From Nematopogon swammerdamellus (Eukaryota; Arthropoda; Insecta; Lepidoptera; Adelidae): DNA of 64,000 nucleotides. Positions within the stretch are counted from its first letter, which is position 1; the number at the start of each line of letters is the position of its first letter. The stretch is taken from assembly GCA_946902875.1 (NCBI GenBank), contig OX336355.1, forward strand, positions 17,703,347 to 17,767,346, in the 5' to 3' direction. The notes beneath the pieces were generated by a model. The model saw only the letters and a list, made by a program, of their open reading frames with translations, was not told the DNA's origin and made no database searches. Positions 41,765 to 52,439 of this stretch are shown piece by piece. The position numbers were made by a program, and so were the translations under genes.

Positions 41765-41955
41765 TTTTTAGGTTTCCCTATCCCGTACTGAAGCCTATTA
41801 CTAAGCCCACGCAGTCTGTATATCCGTCTGTCTGTCTGTCTGTCCTACTGCTATAAGAAGGCATCCCCTTAATACAAGAAACGTGTTTTTTTAAGTTTTT
41901 TTTTGTGGTGCGGAATCCTAGGTGCGCGGGTCCGACTCGCACTTGGCCGGTTTTT
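41765..41955 (+). mobile_element. FP repeat, short variant
   Basis: TTTTTAGGTTTCCCTATCCC, (CTGT)n, then directly to TTTTTTTTGTGGTGCGG and CGCACTTGGCCGG. Confidence 0.65.
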
Positions 41956-42110
41956 ATGTAAACCGACATGGGTGGCTATGCCGAGAAATACCAATGGTGC
42001 AGTCGACAGAGCTAAAATCACCTCTCCTCGCGATACCACGCTCAGTTAGGCGCCATGCCTGCAGATTTGCGGACTGTTGCTAGGCGGTTTAAAGTCGGGT
42101 AAAAATAACG
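41956..42110 (-). mobile_element. L-A LINE 3' end
   Basis: Complement of CAGCCACCCATGTCGGTTTA and GAGCGTGGTATCGCGAGGAG. Confidence 0.75.
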
Positions 42111-42229
42111 TGGAAACTTTTTAATTTAACGCACCAACCGGATTTGTAGGTCTTTTATTCACAGAACCGGGAAAATGTGGAACGCACGGGAGTGAAATAT
42201 TGAGGAAATAGATGGGCAGCAGGGTGTCC
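42111..42229. other. Short inverted copy of L-B coding scrap
   Basis: ATAGATGGGCAGC / CCATCTATTTCCTCC words suggest a second, inverted L-B scrap next to the following copy. Confidence 0.4.
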
Positions 42230-42400
42230 ATCTATTTCCTCCCAAGTACAGCCTGGGGGTTTTCAAAAGGGGCGTGAAAAGGCTCCTTCAGACCGGCATG
42301 GAATTCGCAATTCCCGTGCATCACAGAATGTCCATGGGCATCGTGAGACACCTACTTGTAGGTGAAACGATGCCACATGTCACGCCAGCCATATAAAAAA
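42230..42400 (+). mobile_element. L-B LINE 3' end
   Basis: It encodes GVFKRGVKRLL-like and VHHRMSMGIVRHLLVGETMP, then an A-run. This is the cleanest L-B terminus in the window. Confidence 0.75.
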
Positions 42401-42805
42401 TTAATAATCATTAAACATTTAATTTGTTATCTACCGAACCCTTTAACTGTAGACAGACAAGAGTTCGCACTTGCCCGCTTTTTCAGCGCGCGACAAACGA
42501 GACGGGAGCCACCTTGACAGCTTATAAAAAAAGAGATATTCTTGTGTGTCCGCCTACCTATATCGCTAAAAAATCCTCCGTGATGGTACCTACGTCAAAT
42601 AAACTAAAACGTTGGCATCGCTTCGGGGTTCATTGTTTACATTTCTCTCAGTTTGGACCCAGACTACACACACATGCGTTAGCGTTCTATGGATCGTAAT
42701 ATTCCGCAGGTCAATGACTGGTCTTCAACTGTCTTCGTGCGTATACACGCTGCTTCATAGTTATCTTGTCTCCAATACTTTGCTGAAGGCGATGGTTCGT
42801 GTATT
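42401..42805. other. No gene recognised
   Basis: Nothing recognised. Confidence 0.35.
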
Positions 42806-43090
42806 TTTTTTATGTATTCCTGTATGGATAGCTGAGTCGGAGGGGCCAAAGCATGTGCTTCGACCAGCCAATATCAACTCCGAGAAGGTAGGCGCCATAT
42901 CGGAGGCATCCCTGGATTGCTGGCTATACTGGAATAGAGGAGAATGCAACCGAGGCTGCTATGCGGCCATCTTACATCCAGTGTGGTGGTACCAACACAG
43001 TCGACTACAATTTGAGCCTACCACCTAGTAAGGGCAAGGGAAGTTTGTTGCGGCACAACACCGCTTAGTCTGCTTACTGTGATGATGTGT
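42806..43090 (-). mobile_element. T-SINE 3' segment, then G-SINE scrap
   Basis: Positions 42806-43042 are the complement of the T-SINE 3' part, again ending at CCCTTGCCCTTACTAGGTGG. Positions 43050-43090 are G-SINE sequence on the plus strand (GCACAACACCGCTTAGTCTG). Confidence 0.7.
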
Positions 43091-43160
43091 ATGTTTGTAG
43101 GACACTGAACTCACAGGCCTTGTTAGGACAAACCAGTTTGAGAAGAGAGAAGAATTGTAC

Positions 43161-43475
43161 CGCGTGGGGCCGGTACTTTAAAAGAATAGCCCCACTGCAT
43201 CTCTCCCCGTGTATGTCGTAAAAGGCGACTAAGGGATATGACCCCTTCTTATATTACTAGGTGGTAGGGTTTAACCCGCCCAGGTTGGTACCACCGCACT
43301 GAATGAAAGGTCGGTCGAAACGGCTATGTAAATAGTTTGTGTTTTCCGTCCAGTTCAGTGTAGCCGGCACGACCGAAGGGAAGCACTGACTTGGCACCAA
43401 GTTCACGTGTTATGGGCTGATATCACAAATGTTGTAGGTGATGTAGCCAACCGTGTGTTTCCATAAAAAAAAAGA
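43161..43475 (+). mobile_element. G/5S chimeric SINE, full length
   Basis: GCGTGGGGCCGGTACTTTAA, GACTAAGGGATATGACCCCT, CTTATATTACTAGGTGGTAG, then 5S-SINE body and poly(A). Confidence 0.85.
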
Positions 43476-43668
43476 GTGCGTTTCCCTAATCCTCAAAAAT
43501 CCAATAACCTGGGTATCTTCAAAGATCGTCAGCCCGGCAACAGTCCGAAAATCTGCTGGCATGGCGCCTCTCTAAGCTTGGGTCCGCGAGGAGAGGTGAA
43601 TATGGCTCTCTGGGCTGCACCTTTGGTCCCTCGGCACAGCCACCCATGCTGGTTTTAATTTAAAAAAT
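43476..43668 (+). mobile_element. L-A LINE 3' end
   Basis: It encodes ICWHGASLSLGPRGEVNMAL and VPRHSHPCWF, then an A-rich end. It is the plus-strand counterpart of 53787-53900. Confidence 0.75.
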
Positions 43669-44158
43669 CCTTCCTCTCACCGGAACTACTACTTGTATTG
43701 AACATATCGCAGATTAGTCTGGTGATGGAGCACTGTGGTCACATTCGGAAAAGCAGTCCCCAGTATCTGTTGGCGTCTTTGGATTCCATACAGCGCCGAG
43801 CTGTCCTTCGTGTTGGTAAAGACTCGAAACTCACTGACGAAGGTCTAGTGTTTGAGCCACAAACGAAAAGTATAGGATCACTCAGTCTGTTCTATAAGCA
43901 CTATCATGGACGCTGTTCTGAAGAACTTGCATCCCTTATTCCTTGCCATCTAATCCATCTCCGCATCACTGGTCGCACAGAAACTGAACAATACTTTGTT
44001 GATATTTGATGATTTGTTGGCTTCGGAGAACCCATCGTTTTTAAAAATCGAACCTGTCGCATCGCACGGATGTGTAACTGTTTACCGGCAAGTGTTTCCC
44101 GATACGTTCAAACTGGAATTCTTCAAAGACACTTCAACAGTCCACGAATCTAAACTGT
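43669..44158 (+). mobile_element. L-A LINE pol C-terminal fragment
   Basis: It encodes SPQYLLASLDSIQRRAVLRV, then DSKLTDEGLV and SLSLFYKHYHGRCSEELASL, ending with frameshifts near 44010. These motifs follow the RT thumb in CR1/Jockey-type pol. The fragment lies downstream of a 3' end of the same family, so the two are separate insertions. Confidence 0.75.
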
Positions 44159-44264
44159 ATTAAGGATCCCTGAGACACCGCTCGTTACCTATTAAGGCTT
44201 TACAAAAATTCTTCCGATTAACGTTTCTCGTAACCACAGGAAAAATATATGACTTTCCACAATA

Positions 44265-44500
44265 TACAGGGTGTTTCAGGATAGGCTTGAGAAACTTCAG
44301 GAATAGAATGTACGCATGTTGGAAGAAAAAAATCCTTATCGAAATAACATTTTTTTTTTTCATACAGAAATAAAAAATAAAAAAATCTCGATGGACAGTG
44401 AGTATGGGGAGGTGCTGTCTAGTTCTAGGTAGTGCGGGTAGACTTGGCAACAGTGCTGTCTAGGTCTAGGGTGTGCAATGACCTAGTCCACAGTCCCCTT
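44265..44500. mobile_element. TA-MITE family 2, truncated
   Basis: ACAGGGTGTTTCAGGATAGG left end and CTGTCTAGGTCTAGGG interior. The right terminus is missing. Confidence 0.65.
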
Positions 44501-45016
44501 TTTCTTTTGATATCATTCAAATTTAAGTATTTGGAATTTACCTACATGCAGTTCAATTCTAATAGCATGTAAATTAGTCATTTTATTTTTATCTAATAAA
44601 GGTGGATGTTAACCGTCCACAAAATCTCGATGAAACTATTTTCACCAAAAATTACTATAAAACGACAGAATTTGGGAAAAAGTTTCAGAGCTTTTCGTCT
44701 TCAAATATGGACCCCTTTCGAACCCTGAAAAAAATATAGAAAACTCTATAGAATAAATCGCAAAGTATCTTCTCGAAAATTCGGAAAATCCACATATCCG
44801 TGCCGTTCCTCATTTTATAGTCATGTAATTTTACAATAGATAAAAAATACAATACTCCTTTCCGTCAAGGAGAGTAATATTTTTTTTATTAAATATAACG
44901 TCTATAATTAAATATTTATTCATTCTGCACTGACGTCTTCCAAAACTCACAGGATTTTACGAAAAACGGCAATCGGGAGAAACCGATTTTACTAAAGTTT
45001 AATAAAATAAATTTTG
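44501..45016. other. No gene recognised
   Basis: AT-rich; nothing recognised. Confidence 0.35.
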
Positions 45017-45165
45017 TACCGTGTGGGGCCGGTACTTTAAAAGAATAGCCCCGCTGCATCTCTCCCCGTTTATATCGTAAAAGGCGACTAAGGGATATGA
45101 CTCCCTTCTTATATTACTAGGTGGTAGGGTTTAACCCGCCCGGGTTGGTACCACGCCGCACTGAT
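45017..45165 (+). mobile_element. G/5S chimeric SINE, 3'-truncated
   Basis: Head and junction (GGGATATGACTCCCTTCTTA) are intact. It stops at ACCACGCCGCACTG. Confidence 0.75.
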
Positions 45166-45429
45166 AATGACCACCGCACACAGAATAATGCATTTTGTAT
45201 TTGCTGTATGTTCAGTGAGTTAAACATAAGTTTTAAGGATAAGTTTTAGTCGGGTTCGTTGCCCACTAAGACCCCGTCAATCAAGAAGCCACTAAAATAA
45301 ATAAGGGTCACTTCGCATCTGAGAGAAGTGAGTGGCGCCGCGATCCAACACTGACCTATTTCGCTGGACCGGGTGAGTCATGTCGAGGGGTCCTATTGAG
45401 AAAGATGAACCGGCAAACGCGACAATCGA
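45166..45429. other. No gene recognised
   Basis: Nothing recognised. Confidence 0.35.
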
Positions 45430-45545
45430 GAAGATATTTTTTTTATTGACGGCGCGACATATGGCCACGAGCTACCCATAAGGTGTCTAACGACGCCCAT
45501 GGACATTCGGTCGTATTCGGGGGTTGCGAATGCCAATCAATACAG
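45430..45545 (-). mobile_element. L-B LINE 3' end
   Basis: T-run, GGCGCGACATATGGCC, CCATGGACATTCGGTCGTAT. Confidence 0.7.
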
Positions 45546-45679
45546 TATCTAATGCGACGTCATCGATGCAGATGAGGTGAGCGGTTTTTGAGTATTTAAT
45601 TAATTATTATTATGATAGCGTTTAGTGCCAACCGGTGTTTTCCAAATAGAAAAGGCGAATAAGTGGCGAAGTATAGTTT
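45546..45679. other. No gene recognised
   Basis: Short spacer. Confidence 0.35.
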
Positions 45680-46030
45680 TTTTTATTGACGCCTAACTAA
45701 CGATGACGCCCCTGGACATTCGGTCGTATTCGGTGGTTGCGAATGCCTTGCAGGCCTGACAGGTGCCCATTCAGGTCACGCTCTCTTAAAGGACCAGACA
45801 CTGCACTTGTGGGGAAATATATGGGCAGGGAGAGCGTTACAGAGTTTACCGGTTCTGTAGAGGAAAGATCTGCAGAATCGCATCCGCGGTAAGTTCAGCG
45901 TGTAGGGATGCAATCCCTGCCCAGTGCGCGTGGTGCGGAGGTGGAAAGGGGACGGCGGGATCGCATTAAACAGCTCCTCCGAGCACTCCCCAAGGAATAA
46001 GCGATAGAACACACTTAGGGAGCTGACAAC
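45680..46030 (-). mobile_element. L-B LINE pol C-terminal fragment
   Basis: On the minus strand it encodes MFYRLFLGECSEELFNAIPP, then TRTGQGLHPYTLNLPRMRFC and TGKLCNALPAHIFP, and its 3' UTR. It is 5'-truncated with a frameshift. Confidence 0.75.
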
Positions 46031-46266
46031 CCTACGGTGTTGCAGCGGTTCTAGATCACAGGGATTAAACTATGCATAATATTTTATGTTGGTGACCTAT
46101 TATAAGGCGACCTATTAAAATGTGTTAACTTCCAATCGGGGAAAATATCATGGCAGCGTTACAATACCGCCTCCTCCCTCAGTGTGAAGTCAATAGCTAA
46201 AGAATCCTTTAAACCTGAATGAATTGGTATATATTGGCTATGTATGTATTTAGGTATTATATATTA
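46031..46266. other. No gene recognised
   Basis: Nothing recognised. Confidence 0.35.
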
Positions 46267-46542
46267 TACACGGTGTTGCAAACCCAACCGTAAAACCTGA
46301 AAGGGGATGATTCTGTACGTGAAATAGAACAACTTTTGTTCTACGGCTTTTTTATTTGAAGAAAAAAAAAATGTTTTTTCTCCATACATTTCGAGAATGG
46401 GTATTGAAAATTTTTATGGAAAAAAATTTTTTTTTTTGTTTCAAAAAAATGTTTTTCTTCACAGAAGTTGTTTAGTTTCACATATAGAATAACCCCCTTA
46501 TTTCAGTTAAAAATATTACGGGGGCAACTGCAACACAGTGTG
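46267..46542. mobile_element. TA-MITE family 1, copy 2
   Basis: TACACGGTGTTGCA left terminus; the right terminus TGCAACACAGTGTGTA carries changes. The interior is colinear with 15784-16043. Confidence 0.8.
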
Positions 46543-46789
46543 TATCGATATAAACTGTAATTCATATGTATTGTATTTAATTAATACTTTTATGTATTTA
46601 GTTGTATTTACAATTTGCAATTTATACGTTTAATTAACCATTACGTACCTAGATGTAGTGTATATTATAGTTTATCATAGTTATTTTCCATATATTATAT
46701 TTTACATTCCCACACTCAAGTATTTTGTTACTACCTACTTATATCTCACAACATACCTACGACACTCAAACATACAAACGTTGACTGGG
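46543..46789. other. No gene recognised
   Basis: AT-rich. Confidence 0.35.
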
Positions 46790-46890
46790 AGAGATCCCTG
46801 TAAGGCATAAGTCCGCCTTTGCCCCTCATGTAAATTACTTATCGTTTGTTACTGTATTTGTTGCTGTTTTGGAGCAATAAAGTCTTTCTA
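46790..46890 (+). mobile_element. LINE 3' end with AATAAA
   Basis: GGGAGAGATCCCTGTAAGGC, ATAAGTCCGCCTTTGCCCCT and GGAGCAATAAAGTC. Confidence 0.55.
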
Positions 46891-47020
46891 TGGTATTGAT
46901 TCATACCATAATATCATGTTCTGCACACTACTTACTAGACTAGAATGCATCCTTCATTCGGCTCGCCCGTTGCGTTGTACATACCATACATAACTAGCCG
47001 TCTGTTTCCCAATGGATTTG

Positions 47021-47285
47021 ACACCTGAAAGACTTTCTGGCTCCTTCCTGGCTCCTTTGGCTCCTTTCGTGAACACTCGGCTCGAAACGAAACGTAACAA
47101 AAACGACATGCACTCAATGCCTCAACATTAGGTTAGGGTTAATATAGAGAAGATTCTTTATAATATTAACCCTGGTTATTTTTTTTAAACCACCAAAACC
47201 TCACTCATACCACACTTTCCTTCGAGCCGAAGTCTGTTGAAAGGAGCTAAAGGAGCCAGGAAGGAGCCAGGAACTCTTTCAGGTG
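47021..47285. repeat. Inverted repeat of GGCTCCTT blocks
   Basis: ACCTGAAAGACTTTCTGGCT with CCTGGCTCCTTTGGCTCC (47021-47069) is matched by the complement at 47236-47285. Each arm is itself a short GGCTCCTT tandem. Confidence 0.65.
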
Positions 47286-47330
47286 GCGCACCGGTTTCCC
47301 AATGGGGTAAGCAGAGACAAACGTATCGCC

Positions 47331-47684
47331 CAGGGTTGCCAGATGGTTCAGTTGAAAAAACCGGACATAATTCAACAGAAGTCCTTCGGTTTTTCATTTA
47401 AAAATGTTTCACAAAAAATAAAACAGGCACCCTTTGCTTTTCAAATGAAAAATTTACCTTTACTTTTGAAAATAAATGGGAGATAAGAGTAATAAATAAA
47501 AGGGTTGGATTGATCGATTTGATTGCAAAAAACATGCAGTAAGATATGCATTAAATGTTCTCAAAAAAAGTAAATATTAGCGTTACATGAAGGGAAAAAC
47601 CGGACGACGGACGGTTTGATGTTCGGTTTTTGATTATTTTTTAAACCGGACACATGCCTCGAAAAACGGACATCTGGTAACCCT
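47331..47684. mobile_element. hAT-like nonautonomous element
   Basis: Termini CAGGGTTGCCAGATG (47331) and CATCTGGTAACCCT (47671-47684) are inverted. Flanks share ATCGCC, compatible with a decayed 8-bp duplication. The interior has AAACCGGAC words on both sides. Confidence 0.6.
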
Positions 47685-48162
47685 AATCGCCGCGTGCGAC
47701 AATTCCAGTAGTTCGTAATATTTTCTTAATAAAGAGGAATTGTTAAAGTCAATTTAAAATATATTTTATTTTCTTAATATAATGTTACGTTAATGTTCGA
47801 CTAATATCGTCATAAATTTAAAATTAATAATAAATAATGCTTTCAAAATGTGAAAATTTGCGTGTCAATAAATTCTAAATTCGATTATGCAAATTCACAC
47901 GAAATGTGATTTTAAGTGTAATAACTCGTCAAATCGAGTTCTCATGTTCGATGTTTAGATTTCAATGATCGAGTCGCTCGCAGTAGGGGTCCTGCCTGCG
48001 TATGCGCACCGGCTTCGTTTAATTTTACTGCATTCACACATACACACACACACTCTCATTGAAGTTTATTGTTCTGCACAGGTTAGCGTGTATATGATAG
48101 ATTATCGTATGAAAGGAGATTTGTTTTGAAAATGGCCTTAAAATATCTCTTCTCTGCTATCA
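47685..48162. other. No gene recognised
   Basis: AT-rich; nothing recognised. Confidence 0.35.
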
Positions 48163-48500
48163 GAAAAACCGGCCAAGTGCGAGTCGAACTCGCGCACCGA
48201 GGTTTCCGTCGCCATGTCATGGCTAGCGCCACTCACGCCATCTAGATGGCGTGTTATGAAATGCTTCATATTAGTTAGTTAATGTCATGCTTCATAATCT
48301 ATTCGGTAGATGGCGCGCGCGCATACACTTTTTTGGCTTCTTCTATGGGAACCCCCGTGATTTTTTTACATTTTCTTATTTTTATTATTTGTTGTTATAT
48401 CGGGTATAATAACACATTTTTTGTGAAAATTTTAACGGGCTACCTATTACGGTTCAAGAGATACAGCCCTCGGACAGACGGACGGACGGACAGACGGACG

Positions 48501-48540
<40 letters not shown>

Positions 48541-48628
48541 TACAGACAGACAGACAGACAGACAGACATACAGACAGACAGACAGACGGCGTAGGCTTAT
48601 GTACGGGATACGGAAACCTAAAAAGCAA
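48163..48628 (-). mobile_element. FP repeat with expanded (ACAG)n
   Basis: AACCGGCCAAGTGCGAGTCG, GGTAGATGGCGCGCGCGC, CAAGAGATACAGCCCTCGGA. An unusually long ACAG/ACGG array at 48475-48590 then ends in GGCGTAGGCTTA. Confidence 0.8.
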
Positions 48629-48635
48629 CGTAGTA

Positions 48636-48872
48636 GGTTTTTTTTTTATGGAAACTAACACGGTTGGCTACTTCACCTACAACATCCGCGATGTCAGCCC
48701 ATAACACCTTGGTGAAATAGGTGCTATGTCAGTGCTTCCCTTCGGTCGTGCCGACTACACTGAACTGGACGGAAAACACGAACTATTTAAATAGCCGTTT
48801 CAACCGACCTTACATTCAGTGCGGTGGTATCAACCCGGGCGGGTTAAACCCTATCAACTAGTAAGGTAAGAA
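48636..48872 (-). mobile_element. 5S-SINE 3' part
   Basis: T-run, GATGTCAGCCCATAACACC, CCGACCTTACATTCAGTGCG, and GTTAAACCCTATCAACTAG. Its 5' break is fused to the next, oppositely oriented copy. Confidence 0.75.
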
Positions 48873-49232
48873 GGTCAGTACTTGAATGGGTGACCGCTCG
48901 ACCGTTGCGTTGGAGGCTGACCGCGGTTCGGATTCCACGTAAAACTGTAGGTTCCTTCCCTTCTTACCTTACTAGGCAACGACATTCTACTTTTTAATTA
49001 GTTGTTACTAGGTGATAGGGTTTATCCATTGGCACCACCGCACTGAGGGAGACGTCGTCGGTCGAAACGGCTGTGTGTAAATAGTTTGTGTTTTCCGTCC
49101 AGTTCAGTGTAGCCGACATGAAATGAAGGGAAGCACTGACGTGGCACCTAGTTCACCCGGTGTTATCGGCTGACATCACGGATGTTATATAGGTGATGTA
49201 GCCAACCGTGTCAGTATCAATAAAAAAAAATA
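48873..49232 (+). mobile_element. 5S-SINE (head partly missing)
   Basis: It starts at GGTCAGTACTTGAATGGGTG inside the 5S-like block and ends ATCAATAAAAAAAA. Together with the previous entry it makes a tail-out inverted pair. A short insertion (GCAACGACATTCTACTTTTT) lies in the body. Confidence 0.75.
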
Positions 49233-49281
49233 TTACTATAATATTAATTTAAATGAAAATCCTTATCCTTCCTTTCCTAAC

Positions 49282-49497
49282 CTTTAATAAAATCCAACGT
49301 CTGCTTTCTGTCTGTCTGGCTGTCTGTCTGTCCGCTTATAACACGAAAACCACTGAGCCGATTTTAATAAAAAAAAAATTACGGATAGCTTGATTCTTCC
49401 CATCAACTATAGGCTACTTACTATCACGCTAAATGGCTTATGAGGTCAGCAGAGAAGTCAAATATAAGAGCGGGCGGAGCCGCGGGCACATTTATCT
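49282..49497 (+). mobile_element. U repeat
   Basis: AATAAAATCCAACGTCTGCT to GCGGAGCCGCGGGCAC. Confidence 0.75.
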
Positions 49498-49789
49498 ATA
49501 CAATGTGTAACGTTCTAGCTAGCAGCTGGAAGTTCTAATATTATTAGATTTTCGTAGTAGACAGCTTTCGCCCTCGCCAGCGATCGTTACTATACAAATC
49601 CAATAATCCGAAATTAATTGCTTAAAGCTCTCACTGAAATCTAGGCCAGGCAGTTCCCAGTGTGTAAGCCATTTCGATCGACAGTCGTCCGTTAGCTCGC
49701 GGTTCTAGTTTCAAAAACAACGACGGAGAAAAATTCAAATTAACAGACGCAGCATCGAAGGCAGAAAAGGCCACCTCACACATTTTTTG
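49498..49789. other. No gene recognised
   Basis: Nothing recognised. Confidence 0.35.
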
Positions 49790-50099
49790 ACGTGATAACA
49801 TCTTATAAATTGATGAACACCGGCTGCACGCACGAAAAAGTGTCACGTTCCATCTGAGCCCGTGTGTGCAAGCGAGAGCGCGTGACAAGCGATAGAGAGG
49901 CACAATTTTTTTTCCATAAAAAAAAAAAAAAAAAAAAATCGGCCCAAGCGGCAGTGTTGCCAAACGTACGGTAATTGCCGTATCGTACGGTAATCGAGGC
50001 TAGAAATCGACAAATGTACGGCGTACGGCAGCGATAGGGGTGCCGTAAGAAAAAATACGGTAATTCTTATAGCTGTGTTTCTTTATGACGTTATCACGT
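49790..50099. mobile_element. TIR element, ACGTGATAACGTC termini, with insert
   Basis: ACGTGATAACATC (49790) and GACGTTATCACGT (50087-50099) enclose sequence matching 26275-26476 in inverse orientation. An unrelated piece rich in TACGGTAATT words fills about 49950-50085. Confidence 0.65.
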
Positions 50100-50141
50100 A
50101 AAACTATCGTCCGTAAACCGACTTTACAGACAACCAATTTT

Positions 50142-50935
50142 TGAAGTGAAAACTTCTTTAGCGGCGCTTGGCACTTTTTTATCATCATCATCATCATCAT
50201 CATCAGCCTGTATCGGTCCACTGCTGGACATAGACATGGACTTTTTTATATGGGGGAAAAATGTTATGTTCGCGTCAGCGCCAGCGCGTTGCTATGACAA
50301 CGCGCGGGCGTCAGATAACAATATATCGTTGCTATGACAACGCTCAATACATGACATCTCAAAGTTCTGCAAAATGAATGTAATAAATGCATGTCTGTCC
50401 GTTCTACTAAATTTAACATTTATTTCAAAATGAATGTAGGGTTCCGTAATAAATGCATGTCTGTCCGTTCTACTAAATTTAACATTTATTTCAAAACGAA
50501 TGTAGGGTTCCGTAACAAATGCATGTCTGTCCGTTCTACTAAATTTTACAATTTTCAACCAAGGTCCTCCGACGGTTATTTTATAATAAAAGTAGGGTTC
50601 CGTAACACGTTTATGTCTGTCCATTCTACTATGTTCTGCAAAATGAATGTAGGGTTCCGTAACAAATGCATGTCTGTCCGTTCTACAAAATTTAACATTA
50701 ATTTTTTTATTTTTTTTTTCATTCTTTTATTATTTTTTTCATTAATTAATTTGTTATCTTTATTTTTTCATAATTTTTTTTTTTATTAATTATGTTTTTT
50801 TTGATAATTTTTTTTTTTATTTTTTCTTTTTTTTTAAACCTTCTTTATAAACTGAAAACTGAAACTTTTTTTTTTTTTAACCAATGTTACGGTGTTGTTT
50901 TCACTTCTGCCGGCGCTCCCGGAGTGCACCTGAGG
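50142..50935 (-). mobile_element. X element, copy 3
   Basis: TGAAGTGAAAACTTCTTTAG at 50142. The tandem array at 50357-50695 carries ATGTCTGTCCGTTCTACTAA units, followed by a T-rich block, and the right end is TCACTTCTGCCGGCGCTCCC ... CCTGAGG. Same layout as copy 1 in reverse. Confidence 0.75.
50183..50239 (-). mobile_element. 57-bp RTE-like tail insertion, 10-bp TSD
   Basis: On the minus strand: CCAGCAGTGGACCGATACAG then (ATG)n. It is flanked by ACTTTTTTAT at 50173-50182 and 50240-50249. The X copy at 9245-9265 shows the uninterrupted site. Confidence 0.88.
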
Positions 50936-50939
50936 TTTT

Positions 50940-51350
50940 TTTCTTTATGGAAACTGTCACGGTGGCTCCATTACATCCGTGCGTGATCGCTCGACTGTCG
51001 GTCGGCTCATAAGCACACCTGGGAGCGGTCAGTGGATGGATGGGTGACCGCTCAACCGTTGGAGGCTGACCATGGTTCGGATTCCACGTGAAGCTGTAGG
51101 TCGCTTCCCTTCTTACCTTACTAGGTGGCAGGGTTTATCCCGCCCGGGTTGTACCACCGAACTGAATGAAACGTCGCGTCGGTCGAAACGGCTATGTAAA
51201 TAGTTCGTATTTTCCGTCCAGTTCAGTGTAGCCGACATGAAATGAAGGGAAGCACTGACGTGACGCCTAGTTCACCCGGTGTTGTGGGCTAACATCATGG
51301 ATGTTGTAGGTGACGTAGCCAACCGTGTCAGTTTCCATAAAAAAAAATAT
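50940..51350 (+). mobile_element. 5S-SINE, variant head
   Basis: A short inverted tail scrap (ATGGAAACTGTCACGGTGGC) precedes the head piece with CATAAGCACACCTGGGAGCG, then the body and poly(A). Confidence 0.75.
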
Positions 51351-51384
51351 ATCATCATCATAATCAGCAGCTGTATCGACAACA

Positions 51385-52115
51385 TCAATAATATATTTTT
51401 TTAAATATGTAAATATAAAAACGGATCTCCACACGCCACGATCCTGACAGTTGAGACACCCCTGCCGCCTCTTCCACTCCCATAATGTTCTTCATGCATG
51501 CTCGTCGGTTACGGGTACTACGCACTTTACCCTTTTTGAGCACATGCCCGATCTGTACCCTAATCACGAGATTTATTTTAACCTACTACGCTACGCTACG
51601 CTACGCCGTGTTCTCCGCATTATGTTGTATGGAAAACCGGAGCAGCGCCTCTATAGTGATGGTATTGTAATGTTGTATAGTTTATTGATCATCATTCATA
51701 TGGCAGTTAGACTGCGCTCGAACTTGTCACAATTTGTTCTATACGGTTCGATTACACACACGAAGAAGAACCGGCAAGAAACTTCGCAGGGTATTTTTTT
51801 AAACAAATTTTTACAAGTATTTAGTGACTAGCCACATAATAACACTGCCCATAGTCTATCTATAGTTTTGCGAACCTCGTTTCTCCATACAAAATTATGC
51901 GGAGAGCACGGCGTAGCGTAGTAAGAAATCTCGTGATTATAGGGTGCTGGTCCAGGTACGTGCGTCTAGGGCGACCCTTCCTGACTCCTCCACTCAAATA
52001 CGCACCATAAATTTCTTTCGTTAGTCTCCTATCATATCATGCATTCTTCCAACATGACTGAACCGCCGTACCATGTTTTCTTTCTGCGGGAAATTGTGTG
52101 CATGCAGACCAATAG
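51385..52115 (-). mobile_element. L-S LINE 3' fragment split by a MITE
   Basis: Minus strand: upstream part (51950-52115) with FPAERKHGTAVQSCWKNA and RKGRPRRTYLDQ; downstream part (51385-51555) with IGHVLKKGKVRSTRNRRACM and KNIMGVEEAAGV. The two halves are interrupted between YLDQ and IGHV. Confidence 0.75.
51556..51946. mobile_element. 391-bp TIR element with 3-bp TSD
   Basis: The left end TACCCTAATCACGAGATTTA and the complement of the right end (ATCTCGTGATTATAGGGTG) are inverted. A shared CTACGCTACGC / CGCCGTG..TCTCCGCAT block extends the arms. CTG flanks both sides (51553-51555 and 51947-51949). It carries LINE 3' UTR-like sequence inside. Confidence 0.78.
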
Positions 52116-52361
52116 TATGTAGGTAAGGTAAAATGTACGAATGCACCGTGTCTGAATTCAGTATTGGTTTCCTTTGAACGGCGTCGGGTATTCCCCAGAA
52201 TCATAATACTCGTCGGAGCCATTACATTACATACATAATACAAACCCAATTTTGTTTCCACGCAAGTGTGTAGTAAAGACTGGAATGGTTTTCGTGGAGT
52301 CTGAAGCAATTATATTTATCGGGCTACCGTACGGTGAAGTCATAAAATGGCGGTTATTTTT
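52116..52361. other. No gene recognised
   Basis: The minus strand may still be worn L-S pol sequence; not certain. Confidence 0.35.
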
Positions 52362-52398
52362 AACCCCCGACGAAAAAAACGGAGGGGTGTTATAAGTT

Positions 52399-52439
<41 letters not shown>

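Noticed and set aside
52404..52438. Functional meaning of the (TG)n run
   Set aside because: It is a variable microsatellite inside a repeated element and is also present, at different length, in copy 1.
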